Source of the DNA: Gamsiella multidivaricata
Lineage: Eukaryota > Mortierellomycota > Mortierellomycetes > Mortierellales > Mortierellaceae
Reading direction: 5' to 3'
Assembly (NCBI RefSeq): GCF_025024155.1
Contig: NW_026251780.1
Span: forward strand, 1-64,000
DNA: 64,000 nucleotides
Below, piece after piece: positions 27,501 through 39,436 of the stretch. The notes below the pieces were generated by a model that saw nothing but the letters and a program-made list of their open reading frames with translations, made no database searches and was not told where the DNA came from. Numbering within the stretch: the stretch's first letter is position 1; each line of letters starts with the position of its first letter. The position numbers were made by a program, and so were the translations under genes.

Positions 27501-29750
27501 CTGCTTTTCTGAAGAAGACCCGGCACTGCTTGCAACAGAGTTCCTCCGACTGTCCGTACGGACGGACGAATCCTCGCTCTTCTGAAGAACCTCTTCCGTA
27601 GTAGCGCTGTTCCAGAACTCTGATGAACCCTCGTATCCAGTCCCTTGTATTTGCGTCGGTGTGGATGGACGTGACAGCGCGGACGAGAATCGATTATGCA
27701 ATGTCGGTCGATCCACATTCTCCGTGCTCGAAAACGTCTCGTCCGTGACCACAGAGTACGTCCTGGGCGCGCCCTTGCGCTGAGCCCTCAGACTGCTCAA
27801 CTTGCCGCGCGGCTTCAGCGTCAAATTAAAAGCATCCATCGTTTGATTTTCAGCCTCAAGGCCTTCCACTGGCGGGGACTCGAGCCCTGTGTGGACGAGG
27901 GTTTGCATGACCTGTCGATGCACCGTCCAGTTTCGTTCCATGATTGAATATGCCTGCTCACGGCTCATCAGACTGGTGAAGACGTAATCCTTAATGGGCT
28001 GTTTCCCATCCTTGACGGGTTCCTCTTTCGTGTTGCTGTCATCGCCCGCCGCAGCCGTCGTTGGCGGAACCCTGACGCGGATCCTAATCGAACTCGGGAA
28101 CACGCCCATCTTCTTCTCCTTCTCGATCGCGACCACATCCATATAATCAACCATGATTCTCACCGTCTTTCCGAAATGCCGTCCATAAAAACACACATGC
28201 GTCGCTGTCAGATATAACGTCCCTTGCCACAAGATCTCGCGCTCGAGTGCACACGCAAAGTCATCAAAGTGTCCCGGGCAGCCATTCATGTTGTTATTGT
28301 TGGCCAATGTCCAGCTCGACGAGAAATCTGACGACGCCGTCGAAACCGTATTCGCCGTATGCGAAGTCGTCATCGAAGCCGATGGTGAGATGGTCGATAC
28401 ACTTGGTGGTGTCGGCGGAGGAGTCGCCAAACAAGGGGCACAATACGAAGATGGCACCATGACCAAATTTGCCAGTTCCGGAAACGCGCGGATGAAGCGA
28501 CGCTGGGGTTTTGTGAGACTCGAGCTGAGACCTGAGGAGGAGGTGTTGCTGAAATATTCGGATTGAGGGCGCCAGGGGAGAGTGAGCGAGAAGTTTGAGC
28601 GACGAGTCGGGGTAGTGGGAATAGGGGCATGAATAGATGTGGTAGAAGCACGGACTACGGTAGGCTGGGGGGATGAGGGGCGTGTGAATTCGACGTTACT
28701 GACGCCTCGATCGTGCATGGCGAACTTCGGTCGCGGGTGCGGCTGAAGGATCTCTTGCTCCAGACTTGTTCTGCTGTCGTCGTCTAAAGAGAAAAAGAGG
28801 AAGAAAGAGGGTAGAAGGAGGCTTTTAGCTCGCCGTTGCTCAGCACAGCGCAGCGTGCGAAGAATCCGTTCAGGAACAACTGTGTTCCCCCCTGTCGACT
28901 TTTCTGATCGCCGATTTTCCAATCAATCCTTACTGCAGCTATTTGTGTTACCACGCTTGACCCCTGCGCCTGTGCGGTCACCCTCCAGGAGCCGCCCTAG
29001 CTCAGCACTCCTGCGCCGAATAATATCCTTAATCGTGTTCCCGCTTCCTCCAGTCAAAGTACGTGGCGATCCAGGCCTCGATACGACCGACGCCCCTGCA
29101 GAATTCGATGCCGACGAAGAACTAGACGTCGGACTAGGCAGGGCCGATGCGGATTCGCGTTCGGATTCAGATTTCAAGGGGATGTGCATCGGCTTGGCAC
29201 GGTCTCTTCCCGAGACCAAAGAAGGAAGAGATGCCGTACCTGATTTCTTCCGCAGGAAGCCAAAGACACGCTGTGTCGGCTTCAGATTTTGGTTATTATC
29301 ATTGCCGTTGGTTGTGCCATTAGTATCGAAGGTTGGACTCGGACTCGGACTCGCTGCAAGAAGCTGAGATATTCAAAAAAAAAAGGGGGGGGGGGAGGGG
29401 GGAGGAAACGGTAAAGAATCAAAGGGTCAGCCACGGTTTATGTAGATGCTTTGCAGTAGGAGGGATAGACATACTTGAGCCAAGAAAAGAGAAAAGGGTC
29501 AACATAGAGGGATGCGGTATAATGATGTAAAAGCAGCAGAAGATAAAAATGTCATAAACAAGCGGAAGGAACGGGCCATGGAAGAATGCTTCCTTCATCC
29601 GTTGGGGCTGTTGTTGTTGCGGTGCACTGTTTGCTTGTGTTAATTTCGGCGAGAGAGGGGGTAGCCAGGGCGGAAAGTAATGCTTCAAACTGCAATGAGT
29701 ATGAATGTTTTTTGTTGTTTTGTCCTTACCGCATCCATGCGTGGGTCCAT
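24510..29750 (-). CDS. GRAM-VASt domain sterol-transfer protein (Lam/Ysp2/GRAMD1 family)
   Basis: Probable ER-anchored protein that moves sterol at membrane contact sites, like yeast Ysp2/Lam4 and animal GRAMD1/Aster. Exons: 29750-29730, 29363-28952, 28783-26756, 26659-24510; 1536 residues. The start ATG has an ideal context (gccgccaccATGG) and begins a 7-codon exon ending at GTAAGG. Residues 1-310 are serine-rich and disordered. The GRAM domain is about 312-390 (ILWQGTLYLTATHVCFYGRH). The VASt sterol-binding domain is about 744-930, interrupted by the last intron. One hydrophobic segment near 1296-1320 (FAFVVLGMMVTTLNAWHLF) fits the C-terminal ER anchor. After it come Gln/His-rich sequence and a short coiled coil. 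The last intron, 26660-26755, is 96 nt with no in-frame stop, so an unspliced reading stays open but would put 32 extra residues into the VASt fold. Confidence 0.9.
29375..29404. repeat. A10-G11 homopolymer block
   Basis: A10 runs straight into G11, then a short G-rich run. It lies in the first intron of the GRAM-VASt gene, just upstream of its acceptor on the minus strand, where it reads as a C-tract followed by a T-tract. The plus strand is a possible G-quadruplex. Confidence 0.8.
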
Positions 29751-32700
29751 GGTGGCGGCTCTTGGCTACAGCTTTGGGTGAAGAGGGCCCCACTGACTTG
29801 GTTACGGTCCTTTCAGGGCAAAATTATAGAGATCCTCTCTAGTGCCCAGTGAGTGGATTTGATTGGAAGGGGAAGAAGGATTCGCCCAATTGGTATGCGT
29901 GTGGGCTGTAGTCCAATCAGACGGTTAAGTTGTTTAAGCTGTGGAATAAAGTGTGGATATGAGGTGGAAAAGAGAGAGAGAGAAGTGTGCGGTGGGCTGG
30001 AGATAGGTTCTCTGCTTGTGCTACAAAAAGAAAAGACAGGGATCAGGAAGAGGAATGACTGAAGGTGATGGAGCCGTTGCTGTGCTTTGTTATTGTCGTC
30101 TGAGGGGAAGCTGAAGGGCGGGAGCTAAAGCGTAATTAAAGTGATGCTAATTCAGAAAAGGAATGAGTAAAGGTGTGCAATGAGGAAGGTATGCAATGAA
30201 GAAAGTGTGCAGTGGAGAAGAAAAGTGGGGTGCGTAATGTGTTCTCAATGAAGCAACCCAAGGGGTGCATACCATGGAAAAGAGAGTCGAAAAAAGGGGA
30301 TCGGTGGCCTGATATTTCAGAGGTGTTTGTGAAGAGAAAGGTGCATTATACAGGAATAGAGGTACAACAGTGAATGAAAGGTTACAGTCGTCATTCCGAA
30401 AGGCGAAGAAAGTAGAGAGGAAAAGTGGAGCGAGTAAAACAACAGCGCCCGTCAATGGCAGCAACTCGTGTGCGGATGTGTTTATGTCGGCAAAGCACAC
30501 AAGCACTCACTCCACCTTTGGTAGATCCCTCACTACATGCGCGATATTCGTGTGCTCACTTTTTTTCCACTGTCCATGCTCTCCGCTCCATGTGGAATAA
30601 ACAGGTTTCCCTTTTGCGGGCAAGGGTAGACCATGGCATGATTAATTGTAGTCTGATTCCACAGTGCCAATCCGCCCATCTTGCAACTCTACTTGAAATA
30701 AGGTGTTCTTAGATGAGAGCACACGACCAGCTCACTGGAGTGCAATAAAGTATCGTATCCTTGTGTCCATTGGCTTGAACAGGACATCTGCTGTTAACAC
30801 CATAAAGCAATGCCAAACAGGCCACCATCATATGGCGGCTATTGGCTATCGGTACCAGGTCGGCTATCATTTCACACATCTGATAGAACAAAGGCACGCG
30901 TGCTGCCTAATAGAACGGACCGTCTAACCCGGGTGTATCTATTTTTATTTGGTGACAGGGATTCCAGGGCGTGGTCGGTAGTATATCTAATGTATCGTAA
31001 ACTAAAGGCGTACTCCTCTGACTTGAGCAGCGTCCCTAAAAAGAACTTTTGATACATGTACGCCCCGTTCACTGATGTAAACTAGGTCGTCCAATATCTC
31101 AAGATCCAGTTGTCAGAGACTTATCTTTTTAAACCATCCCAATTGACTCCCTCCAATCCCAGATTGTACTCAAAAAGCCCTTCAAAAAAAGGAATGCACC
31201 ATCCTTTGTCAGAACCTCTTGCATGCTAAAGACGGAAGGAAGATGGACTCCCTTGCATAGATAGCAAGCAAGGTAGGATGGACGGGGGTTATATGCAGCA
31301 GAATCCTCTCCTGAAGTTCCTTTTATTCCTTCTGGCGAAGATGTATGCAGAGCAAATAGAAGCAGCAAAGAAACAGGGATGCTCTAAATCTCAATTGCTT
31401 GAAGGCATGTCAACTAAGCTACGTCGTTGTCCAGGCCACATAGGCCACGCGAGCCATGGATCCAGGTATCCCCTACTACAACATAAAAATGCGTAGAAAA
31501 ATAGGAGTCGAATCCTGCCATTTGATTGGCTGACGCGTGGTGGCCTGAGAAATTTCCTAGACCAAGCTGCGAGTGTAACCACACGTCCATCAGGAAAACA
31601 AGTGGAGGGGGAAACAAGAGGAGTGTAAGTATTCCCGTAAACACATAAACATGAATCGAGCACGGACAACACAAACCAGTTTTCGTCATCGTAGTTACCA
31701 AGGAGGGTCAAGTCTCCTGAGAGGAAGCTCGTTGCCGAGGTCTCTGCTGCCAGGAAACAGCAGAGATTAGGGGCATTCTTTTGGCCATGTGATAAAAGAG
31801 GTCATATTTGACCTGCAGTTGTCGTGTACGGAATGGTCTACGTGTGCGCAGTGTGTGGGTTTGGGTATGTCTGCCTGGTAGACTGGGCTCTGCTCAACTG
31901 CCTGCGGAGACATGAAACAAGAGTAACCGGAGTTTACCCCTGAATTTCATATTGCAGTGATTGATTGATATTAAACCTTCTTTTCTCGTTGCTGGTGGTC
32001 ATTTTCACCATGGAACAATACTGTCCTCGCGTGCGAAGGACCTCGGAAGAAATCAACTTCTGTCCCTGTTGGTTCATTTCATTCGAGAGAGTCCAAGCTG
32101 TCCCGGTATCCATCAACCAGTCTATGCCGATTATGATGACCATAGTAACATGATTGAGCCAATCATCTTCAGGCGTTCAGTACTTCATGACTATTAGTAT
32201 ATTCCTCTAGGGTTTCTTTGTGCTTTTGTAAGCATCTGGCGCTAGCGTACATGAGCGCACGGTTTTTTTCTTGCGATTGAACTAGCTATCGCGTCCCCTA
32301 TCTAGTGGCTCTTGACTATTCGATCTCGGTACAATTATACTCGTTTTACTCCAAGCGAAAGGAGTGGCTCTTTTCCCACCTACCTTAATTTTCGTTAAAT
32401 CATTATCCGAAGCTAACACAATATTTCTTCCTGCTGACGCGCTTTGGTCCAGACGGGCCGAGATACATCTGAGGATCCCATACGATCACCCGTGGAATGC
32501 ACGTCTAAACCTTCTGCATGCGGACTTCGCCAGTTATCGATTTGTCGAGTAGTTATGGTCCTTTCGCAGGACTAATCGCCAGCCGATTGGTGAGTTCGAA
32601 GATCTTTGACAGTCCAAAGATGGTTCTACACAGTACATTATCCGGTAATCAGGAGCCACCAAACAACAGGAATTTCTTGCACTTATTGGCGAGTGGTGAG

Positions 32701-33988
32701 TTAAAGAAGGGTGGGTTGGTGAACTTATATTTACATCGGGCTCAGCAAAGGACTCCACCAATGTCGCACAGGCTAAACCATTCGTCTACAGCTAGAGACA
32801 AAAGAGAAGTGATTAGAGCTGGATGTGGTTATTTCATCAGGCTAATACGTACTTCTTCCCCTCACTCCGAGTTGGGCGTCAAGGAGCAGTAATGATAGAC
32901 ATGGCGTTCAACAAGAGCAGGAGCAAAAGCGATCCTCGGGTTGCGAAAATAGCATAGATGTCTATATGCAGGAACAGGGCGCTGACCAAGCAAGGTTGAG
33001 GAACGCCTGGACGAAGAAAATAAAATAAAAAATAGAAATGAATACAAAAGAGGTTATGCGAACGAGCTCAGAACAGCCAGGGGAATGAACAACGAACAAC
33101 ACGACTACGAACAAAAAAAGTGAAAATATGCTGACGAATAGATAGTTTGTGTAAAAGAGCCCTTTCAGTGTTGGCAGGCAGATTACTTTTGCTGTTGATG
33201 TCGTTGTTGTTGTGTTTTTGAATTACTTTTGTTTTGGCATCTTTGGTCCCAATTGTTGCAAAGCTGCCTGCAATTGCCCTGATGAGGATGGGTATGGAGA
33301 AAGAAGGACCTGAATGCCACCCTCGGTAGCAGGCAGCCCTGTCTTAAGTGGTTGTGCATTTCGCGATCTTTTACAAATTGCATCACAAGCATCTTTGTGC
33401 GAGGTACAAAATCCATGCGAGCAAGTAGTCCATGCATGCGACCATTGTCACCATGCCAGAGGAAGAGGATGGTGGGAGATGGTGCGGGTATTTTCCTACA
33501 AGTCCTTAGAACTCGTCGTAGAGCGTTGTTGGTAGAACACGCGCTCAGGTCGCACCTCATCTTCGTTAGGGTTTATTCGTCTTCTGCTCTCATTTTTTTT
33601 TTGTTGCTCCTTTTCCTCTCTCCTTTCAGCGGAGCAATCTCTTTCCTCATCCGTCTCATCTTGCCCATCCCTTCCTTCCTTCATCATCCCTTTATCCACT
33701 TGTCCTCATCCTCACCTTCATATTTCACTTGTACCTGCGTAACACTAGCCCTTTCTCTTGTCGCCAGTGACGAAACCACAAAGACTTGACTGACCCATTC
33801 AATCTCTACCACCCCTTCTAGCGCACTCTCCTTCTCACTCGCTCGCTCACTCCTTCTCGACCAAACTGCATGAACACTCCCCATTCGTTTCTCGAGCTCT
33901 TATTTCCTCTCGATTACCAATTTTTTAATACTCCGTCTCACCTTGTCATCAGTACATTGCGCACTTTCTCATTCGAACCCATCATCCA
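29751..33988. other. 4.2-kb region without a supportable gene
   Basis: This holds the 5' flanks of the GRAM-VASt gene (left) and the LIM-RhoGAP gene (right). Short open frames exist on both strands but none shows a conserved motif, a plausible chain of splice sites or a local codon pattern like the neighbours. The right-hand 400 bp (33580-33960) are pyrimidine-rich, typical of a fungal 5' UTR. I found no tRNA, rRNA or transposase sequence. One clean hairpin is listed separately. Lineage-specific or non-coding transcripts cannot be excluded. Confidence 0.5.
31741..31766. other. Perfect 9-bp stem-loop in the gene-poor region
   Basis: tctctgctg and cagcagaga are exact inverted repeats separated by the 8-nt loop ccaggaaa. 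It is an isolated structure with no adjacent open frame and no flanking direct repeats that I can see. Function unknown; chance is possible in 4 kb of sequence. Confidence 0.35.
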
Positions 33989-36900
33989 ATGGAAGATCAG
34001 GATCCCGTCTGTCTGGGCTGTCACAGCTCTATTGAAGAGGGCAGCGTAGTCGCCTTTGGAGAGGGACTATGGCATGTTCAATGGCAAGTAAAATGAAAGC
34101 TACAACATCAAGAACACAGGCTATTTGGCCCGAGGAGAATATGCGAAGGGTCCATTTCACTTCTGCCTTCAATTGCTGCTTGTGCATGTGTGCAGCCAGG
34201 AACACGCATTTACATACGTTTATTTTATAAGCAAATCCGACCACCCTCCTCTCTCCTCATCTCATCAGCGGCAAGTGCGCTTACAGTTGCGGGCTTTCCT
34301 CCAATTGCTTCGCGGTCTTTCTTTGTGATCGACAGAAGGAATTATTTTTTCAGCAAAAAAAGGTGTTACCAGGATGGTACCTGAATTATAAAAAAAAAAA
34401 AAAAAAATGAAACAAATTGCCAACACTAACCAAGGACGTGCTGCTCAATTTTTTTCTTTAATGCACCCCTCGTGGTACCTCTCTCCTGCACTCTTTAATG
34501 CATTCAAATCTATTCACGATGGCCTCCTCCACATCCAACTATGGTCCTGCGGATTATAAACCATCCACAACAGCTTCCGGTGCGCAAAATGCAAGCTCAG
34601 GGTCGAGTGCGACAGCAACCTGCTCTTGCTCTCAGATGGCAGCCCCATCTGTGAGCAGTGCTCGTACAGCTGCAGCTTCTGTCGGAGGCCTATCCTCGAC
34701 GAGGCTATCATGACTGGTAAGAGCTTTCTCCGCGGCATTGTACTAGGCTAACGAGAAGAATTTCGCTCTTCACGTATTTATTCCACTTTTATGTTCATCC
34801 ATATCATACAGGCGACGAGGCATACCATGCTGACTGTTTCCGATGCACACAATGCGACTCCAAGATCGAAGACCTGGTGTTTGCAAAGACATCACAGGGT
34901 ATATACTGTATGAAATGTCATCAGGAACGCAAGGAAGCTAAACGCCAGCGAGAGCGAGAAGAGCGCGAACGCATGGAGCGCGCCGAGAGGGCAATGGAGA
35001 AATCACTGCCAACAATCCCTGAATCAGAGGTATGTGCCAACGGCGAAGGAATGTTATCTGAAACAGCATTTTTGATGACGATTGATACATCCGCCCTGGG
35101 CTTTGCTTCTCCGCGGATAAGCATCCATTCTACCTTCTGTTGCCTGTAACAGATAATATGATTCTTACCCGCTACATCCGGCCCTTTGTATCCTCTTCAG
35201 CACAAGCAGCCTCATGAATCCCAATCCCCAAGGCCAAACAGTAATCCGGCCAGCCGGTATCACCAACCAGAACCGGTCCCCGACAGACGCGCTCAACCCG
35301 ACATGACACGACCTCAACAGCCCATACAGTCCAATCGCTATGGCACTAATGGCTACAATAATGCACAATCTGGGCCTACGCCTCGCTCAGATAGTCGTCC
35401 AAAGCCAAACGGTACTGGCCTTCCCTCTCTCGATGTTGGACCACCATTCCTTCCACCGCTTCTTTTCGGATTGGATGAAGCTGTAACCAGTGGATTTGAT
35501 TTGGGAGACATGCTGAGCGAATCTGAAAAGGATAGCAAGGGCTCATCCCCTTCAACACCCTCGTCCAAGGATGTGGAGCTGGTCAATGGACAGGACCGCG
35601 GCTCGTACAGGTTGAGCATCGCCCGCGCAGATGCGCGTTTGAGTACATCAACTTTGACCTTAACCGAGAAGCCTAGCTTTGGAGACGGACTCAAGCCTCT
35701 CTCCTCTTCGTCTTCTTCCATGTCTGAGGTCTCGGGATCTACATCTATCACTGCTCCCAAACGCATATCTGATCGCTTCCTTAACCCGATGCCCCATTCA
35801 CCAGCGACCTCCGAGCCATCAGAGGTAAGTTGAATGTTTCATGCCTTTGCACACTGACAAATATTCTGCACATCCATGTTCGGAATGGTGTATCTAATTC
35901 TTTGCATTCGTTTTATGGGATCATCGATCAGGAGAATATGAACCCAGCAGAAGCTGCTGTACTAATCCGAGAGCTGCGCGTTGAGCTGGCCAAGTATAAC
36001 CCTATGAGCCCTCTGATCCATGGAACGCCCCAGCAAGAATATGGACTTTTGCACGAAAAGATTGAGAAACTGACGCAGAAACATACACAGCTTGAGAAAG
36101 CTGTACGAGACCTGTACATCGAAAAGGATTTGCTGGGAATGGATCTTGAGGCAATGAATGAGGAGCTCAGGTAAGTCGCCAGTGCCATTGGTCGCATCAT
36201 CGACAGAGCGGAAATCACTGGCGGATTGGCTGACAAATCAACTTGTTTTTATCTACAGAACGAAAGAGGAGGCCATTGCAAGTAACGACCTAGACAAATT
36301 GCAGCCCTCAATGCCCCTAACTTCCAACCCTCGCATGAGCACCAGCCATGATTTCATGAAGCAAGCCTATCAGTCAGAGGTGAAGGCGCTTCAGGAGCAG
36401 AAGGAGCGTCTGCAGCGTGAGATTCAGACGTACGTCGAGCAGCGCGATGGTGTTCTTGATGAAATGCAGATCCTCAGTGTTCGCAACGCCGAGCTATCGA
36501 CCATGAACAATGACATGATGAGGGAAATGTATGAGCGCAAAGACAACAAGCCAACACCTCCGGCAGCACCATCCTCAACTGCCAACGCCGGCGGGGGCTG
36601 GTTCTCCTCAGGCAAAAGGAGGCAGCGGCAGGTGAGCGGAGGCAGCCAACAGGAACTCAAGGCGCCTCAGCTGGCAGTTGCACGCAGCAGCGATTCGACC
36701 TATTCGTTCAACTCGACCAATTCGGACGATCCATTGCGTAGCATCAGGAATAAAAGGGAAGAGATCCAAGAGGACATCTTTGGCGAAGAGATCATCTCAC
36801 CCAAAAAGTTCAACTGGAAGAAAGGCGCAATGAACACTCTCGGCGCGGGTGCCAGCACGGTGAAGTCGGTTGGCGCCATGTTCGGAAAGCTGATGGTCGA

Positions 36901-38373
36901 GGGCCCAGGCTACGGTGCCGAGGCAACTAACGGTAGGAACGGCCAGATGATGTCAGACACAGGAAGTAGCAACGGACAGATCCTCCCCCCTACAAGGTCT
37001 TTTTCCGTCAACAGCGAGACCGGCTCTATCAACGGACGCTCCACAGAGCAGCACTACTTTATCCAGTACAACTACCTCAAGCCAGTGCGGTGCGATTGCT
37101 GCGACGACAAGTTGTGGGGCCGAGAATACAGGTGTCGCGGTAAGTTATCCTGGATCTGTCTGGTGTCCATATTCGTGTGTTTCAGTACAATTTGTGGCAA
37201 ATCTGACCTTTAATTTGTGATTATATAGGATGCGGGTTCCAGATTCACAGCCGGTGTACTAACGAGATCGTGCCAGCCTGCTCTGGCAAGTTGAAGGATT
37301 CAGATTCTTCGAGCCTTCGCAACTTCCCTGCCAGCGGTAGCGGCGGCAGCAGCTACGGAGCTCCACCCTCCCCGCCCGCTAAGCAGATCATGTTTGGTAA
37401 CAATCTGCTGGATCAACTCGAGCTCGAGCAACGAGACATCCCTCTTGTGGTCGAGAAATGTATCGAGGCCGTAGATCAGAGAGGTCTAGATGTTGAGGGT
37501 ATCTACCGTCGCTCGGGTATGGCTGCCGAAGCACGACAGCTCGTTCAGGCGTATGATGTTGGACTTTACCCTGACTTGATGGACTCCTCACTATATCAGG
37601 ATATTTGCTCCATCACCTCCGTGTTGAAGCAGTACCTCCGTAGCTTGCCTGAGCCCCTTGTGCCTTACGACCTGTACACCGAATTCTTGGACGCCGTAGG
37701 CTTGCCACACAATGAGGCAAAGTTCCAAGTCTTCCACGATCTCCTGGACCGCATGCCCTATGCTCACTACCTGACGCTCAAGGTGCTGCTCGAGCATCTA
37801 AACAGAGTCACTGAGCTGGAGAGCGTAAACTTGATGCATGCCAAGAACTTGTCTGTAGTCTTTGGTCCAACACTGATGAGGAACCCAGATCCGAGCAGAG
37901 AGATCATGGACATGTCCTACAAGAACATGACTGTCGAGTTCTTGATTGTCAATACCTCGGAGTTGTTTATCAGGAGCGAGAGGCCTTCGTTCAGTAGTGC
38001 GACTAACGAAATCAACAATGGTGCAGGACAGAACGGTCAGACTGGTATTGACACAGCGTCGCCAGCATCGCCATCATCCGCTGCCGCGCCAGCAGCTGCA
38101 CCTGCATCTTCGACCGCAGCACCCGCAGTCGTGCCAGTGGCAGCGGCAGCATCACCAGCGATGAATGGATCGCCGAACGGATTTACAGGTCAACGTCAAG
38201 GATCGGTCGGAAGTCTTAGCCAGAACCCAGCACCTCCTCCACGTCGTATGCCTGGCCATGTACCGTCCCCAGTGATGTCACAGGAGAATGGTATATTTAC
38301 ACCAGTATTACCACCCCGATCGAGCTCTGGTGACGCTATACCGACCATGGGCCATCTTCAACAACAACAACAA

Positions 38374-38404
<31 letters not shown>

Positions 38405-38838
38405 AGCAACAACAGCAACAACAACAACAACAACAACAGCAGCAACAACATTTCCATCAGCAGCAACACCAGTACCAATACCAGCAGCAATTCTATCGTC
38501 CACAGCAGTTCCAGCCGCCTCAGCATCAAACACTGCAACAGTTGAAGCAACGCGACCAGCAGCAACGTGAGCAGCAGCAGCGCGAGCGTGAACACCAGCA
38601 ACGTGAACAACAACAGCGCGAGCAGCAGCAGCGCGAACAACAACAACAACAACGAGATAACGACGTTGATTTCGAGCATCAGCAGCAGCAGCAGACGTCT
38701 ATCTCTGGAACCCCTCAGCAGTCTGCATCCACCAGCCCTGCACAGTCCCAGCCTCCAGCATCGACGCTGACTGCCATTGTGCAGGAACAACAGCACCAGC
38801 ATGCCAACCCTGAGATCGATATGAGCAACTTCCCGTAG
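33989..38838 (+). CDS. LIM-LIM-coiled coil-C1-RhoGAP protein (Rga family)
   Basis: GTPase-activating protein for Rho/Cdc42-type GTPases, expected at sites of polarised growth. Exons: 33989-34083, 34574-34716, 34812-35029, 35201-35824, 35932-36170, 36259-37139, 37229-38838; 1269 residues. Two LIM zinc domains lie at about 8-61 (CLGC...HVQC FRCAKC) and 64-120. Then come a serine-rich linker, coiled coil at about 370-510, and a C1-type zinc domain at about 705-752 (CDCCDDKLWG...CGFQIHSRC). The RhoGAP domain is about 795-980 with the arginine finger in GIYRRSG. The C-terminus is Ala/Pro-rich, then Gln-rich. The first intron (34084-34573) uses a GC donor, ATG|GCAAGT; this supplies the zinc-ligand Cys of LIM1 and keeps frame, whereas the nearby GT donor would not. 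The order resembles fission yeast Rga proteins. The specific GTPase cannot be told from sequence. Confidence 0.93.
38359..38448 (+). repeat. Glutamine-codon microsatellite in the RhoGAP protein
   Basis: A CAA/CAG run encodes about 30 consecutive glutamines near residues 1108-1138. A second Gln/Arg/Glu-rich block follows at about 38545-38660, with units of the type QQREQQ. Confidence 0.92.
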
Positions 38839-39436
38839 GGCATTCATGATATATAGATATTTGTCTTTTTTTTTTTTTTTTTTTGTTCTACCACGAAAAC
38901 ACCGGTCTGTACACTGTAATAATCCTTCTTGAACGTGGCGAGTGGAAAGAGAATAAAATGCGGAGTTTGGAGTGTTTACACAATACGGTTCTCAAAGGGT
39001 CCGAGCCGCGTGTAGCACGCGTCGCGTCTGTAGGCTACTACACGCTGGCAGAATGTAGGCGCGACTGGTGGCTTGTCCTGGCCAAGTGACGGTTCTCGAC
39101 CAGAAGCGATGAGTCTGCAAGGAGGGAAAGTGAGTGGTGAGGAGGGAAGGGGAAAAGGGAAAAGGGAAAAGGGCGGATCTGCAGAGTGGAAAACGGCTCT
39201 CCTCAATCGCTCCTTCATCCCTCTGTTTTCTTTCCTACACGCATCAGCTCTCGTTCAATCGCCCCAGTTCCTTTTCCTACTCCACCGAGCCATCCTCATC
39301 GATAAGTCTTTACTCTTGCCTCGCTCTCCTTCAAGGAAGGATCCATAAAATAAAATTCAACTACATACATAGTCCAGAATACAAGTACTCCCTCAAGCAC
39401 ACTCCACTCAATTCGCTCAGCAGACCTCCAAGCACC
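38839..39436 (+). other. Intergenic region before the unknown gene at 39437
   Basis: Contains a T18 tract (about 38867-38884) just after the RhoGAP stop, purine repeats of the type aaaaggg (39150-39172) and pyrimidine-rich sequence before the next ATG. No coding sequence is supported. Confidence 0.5.

Noticed and set aside
24510..28922. Single-exon model of 1470 residues for the GRAM-VASt gene starting at 28922
   Set aside because: Its first 47 residues read through an intron (28784-28951) and its middle reads through another (26660-26755); the spliced model has an ideal start and an unbroken VASt domain.
28855..29367. Plus-strand frame opposite the start of the GRAM-VASt gene
   Set aside because: The minus strand has a Kozak start, two phase-consistent introns and continuity into the GRAM exon.
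31391..31711. Overlapping minus-strand frames of about 100 residues
   Set aside because: Two frames of similar length overlap, which is expected by chance, and neither has conserved features.
33183..33560. 125-residue minus-strand frame with a glutamine end
   Set aside because: No recognised motif, no start or splice evidence and no poly(A) signal; kept as unexplained intergenic sequence.
38308..38847. Leucine-run protein opposite the RhoGAP C-terminus
   Set aside because: Antisense reading of the glutamine tract; no conserved sequence outside the repeat.
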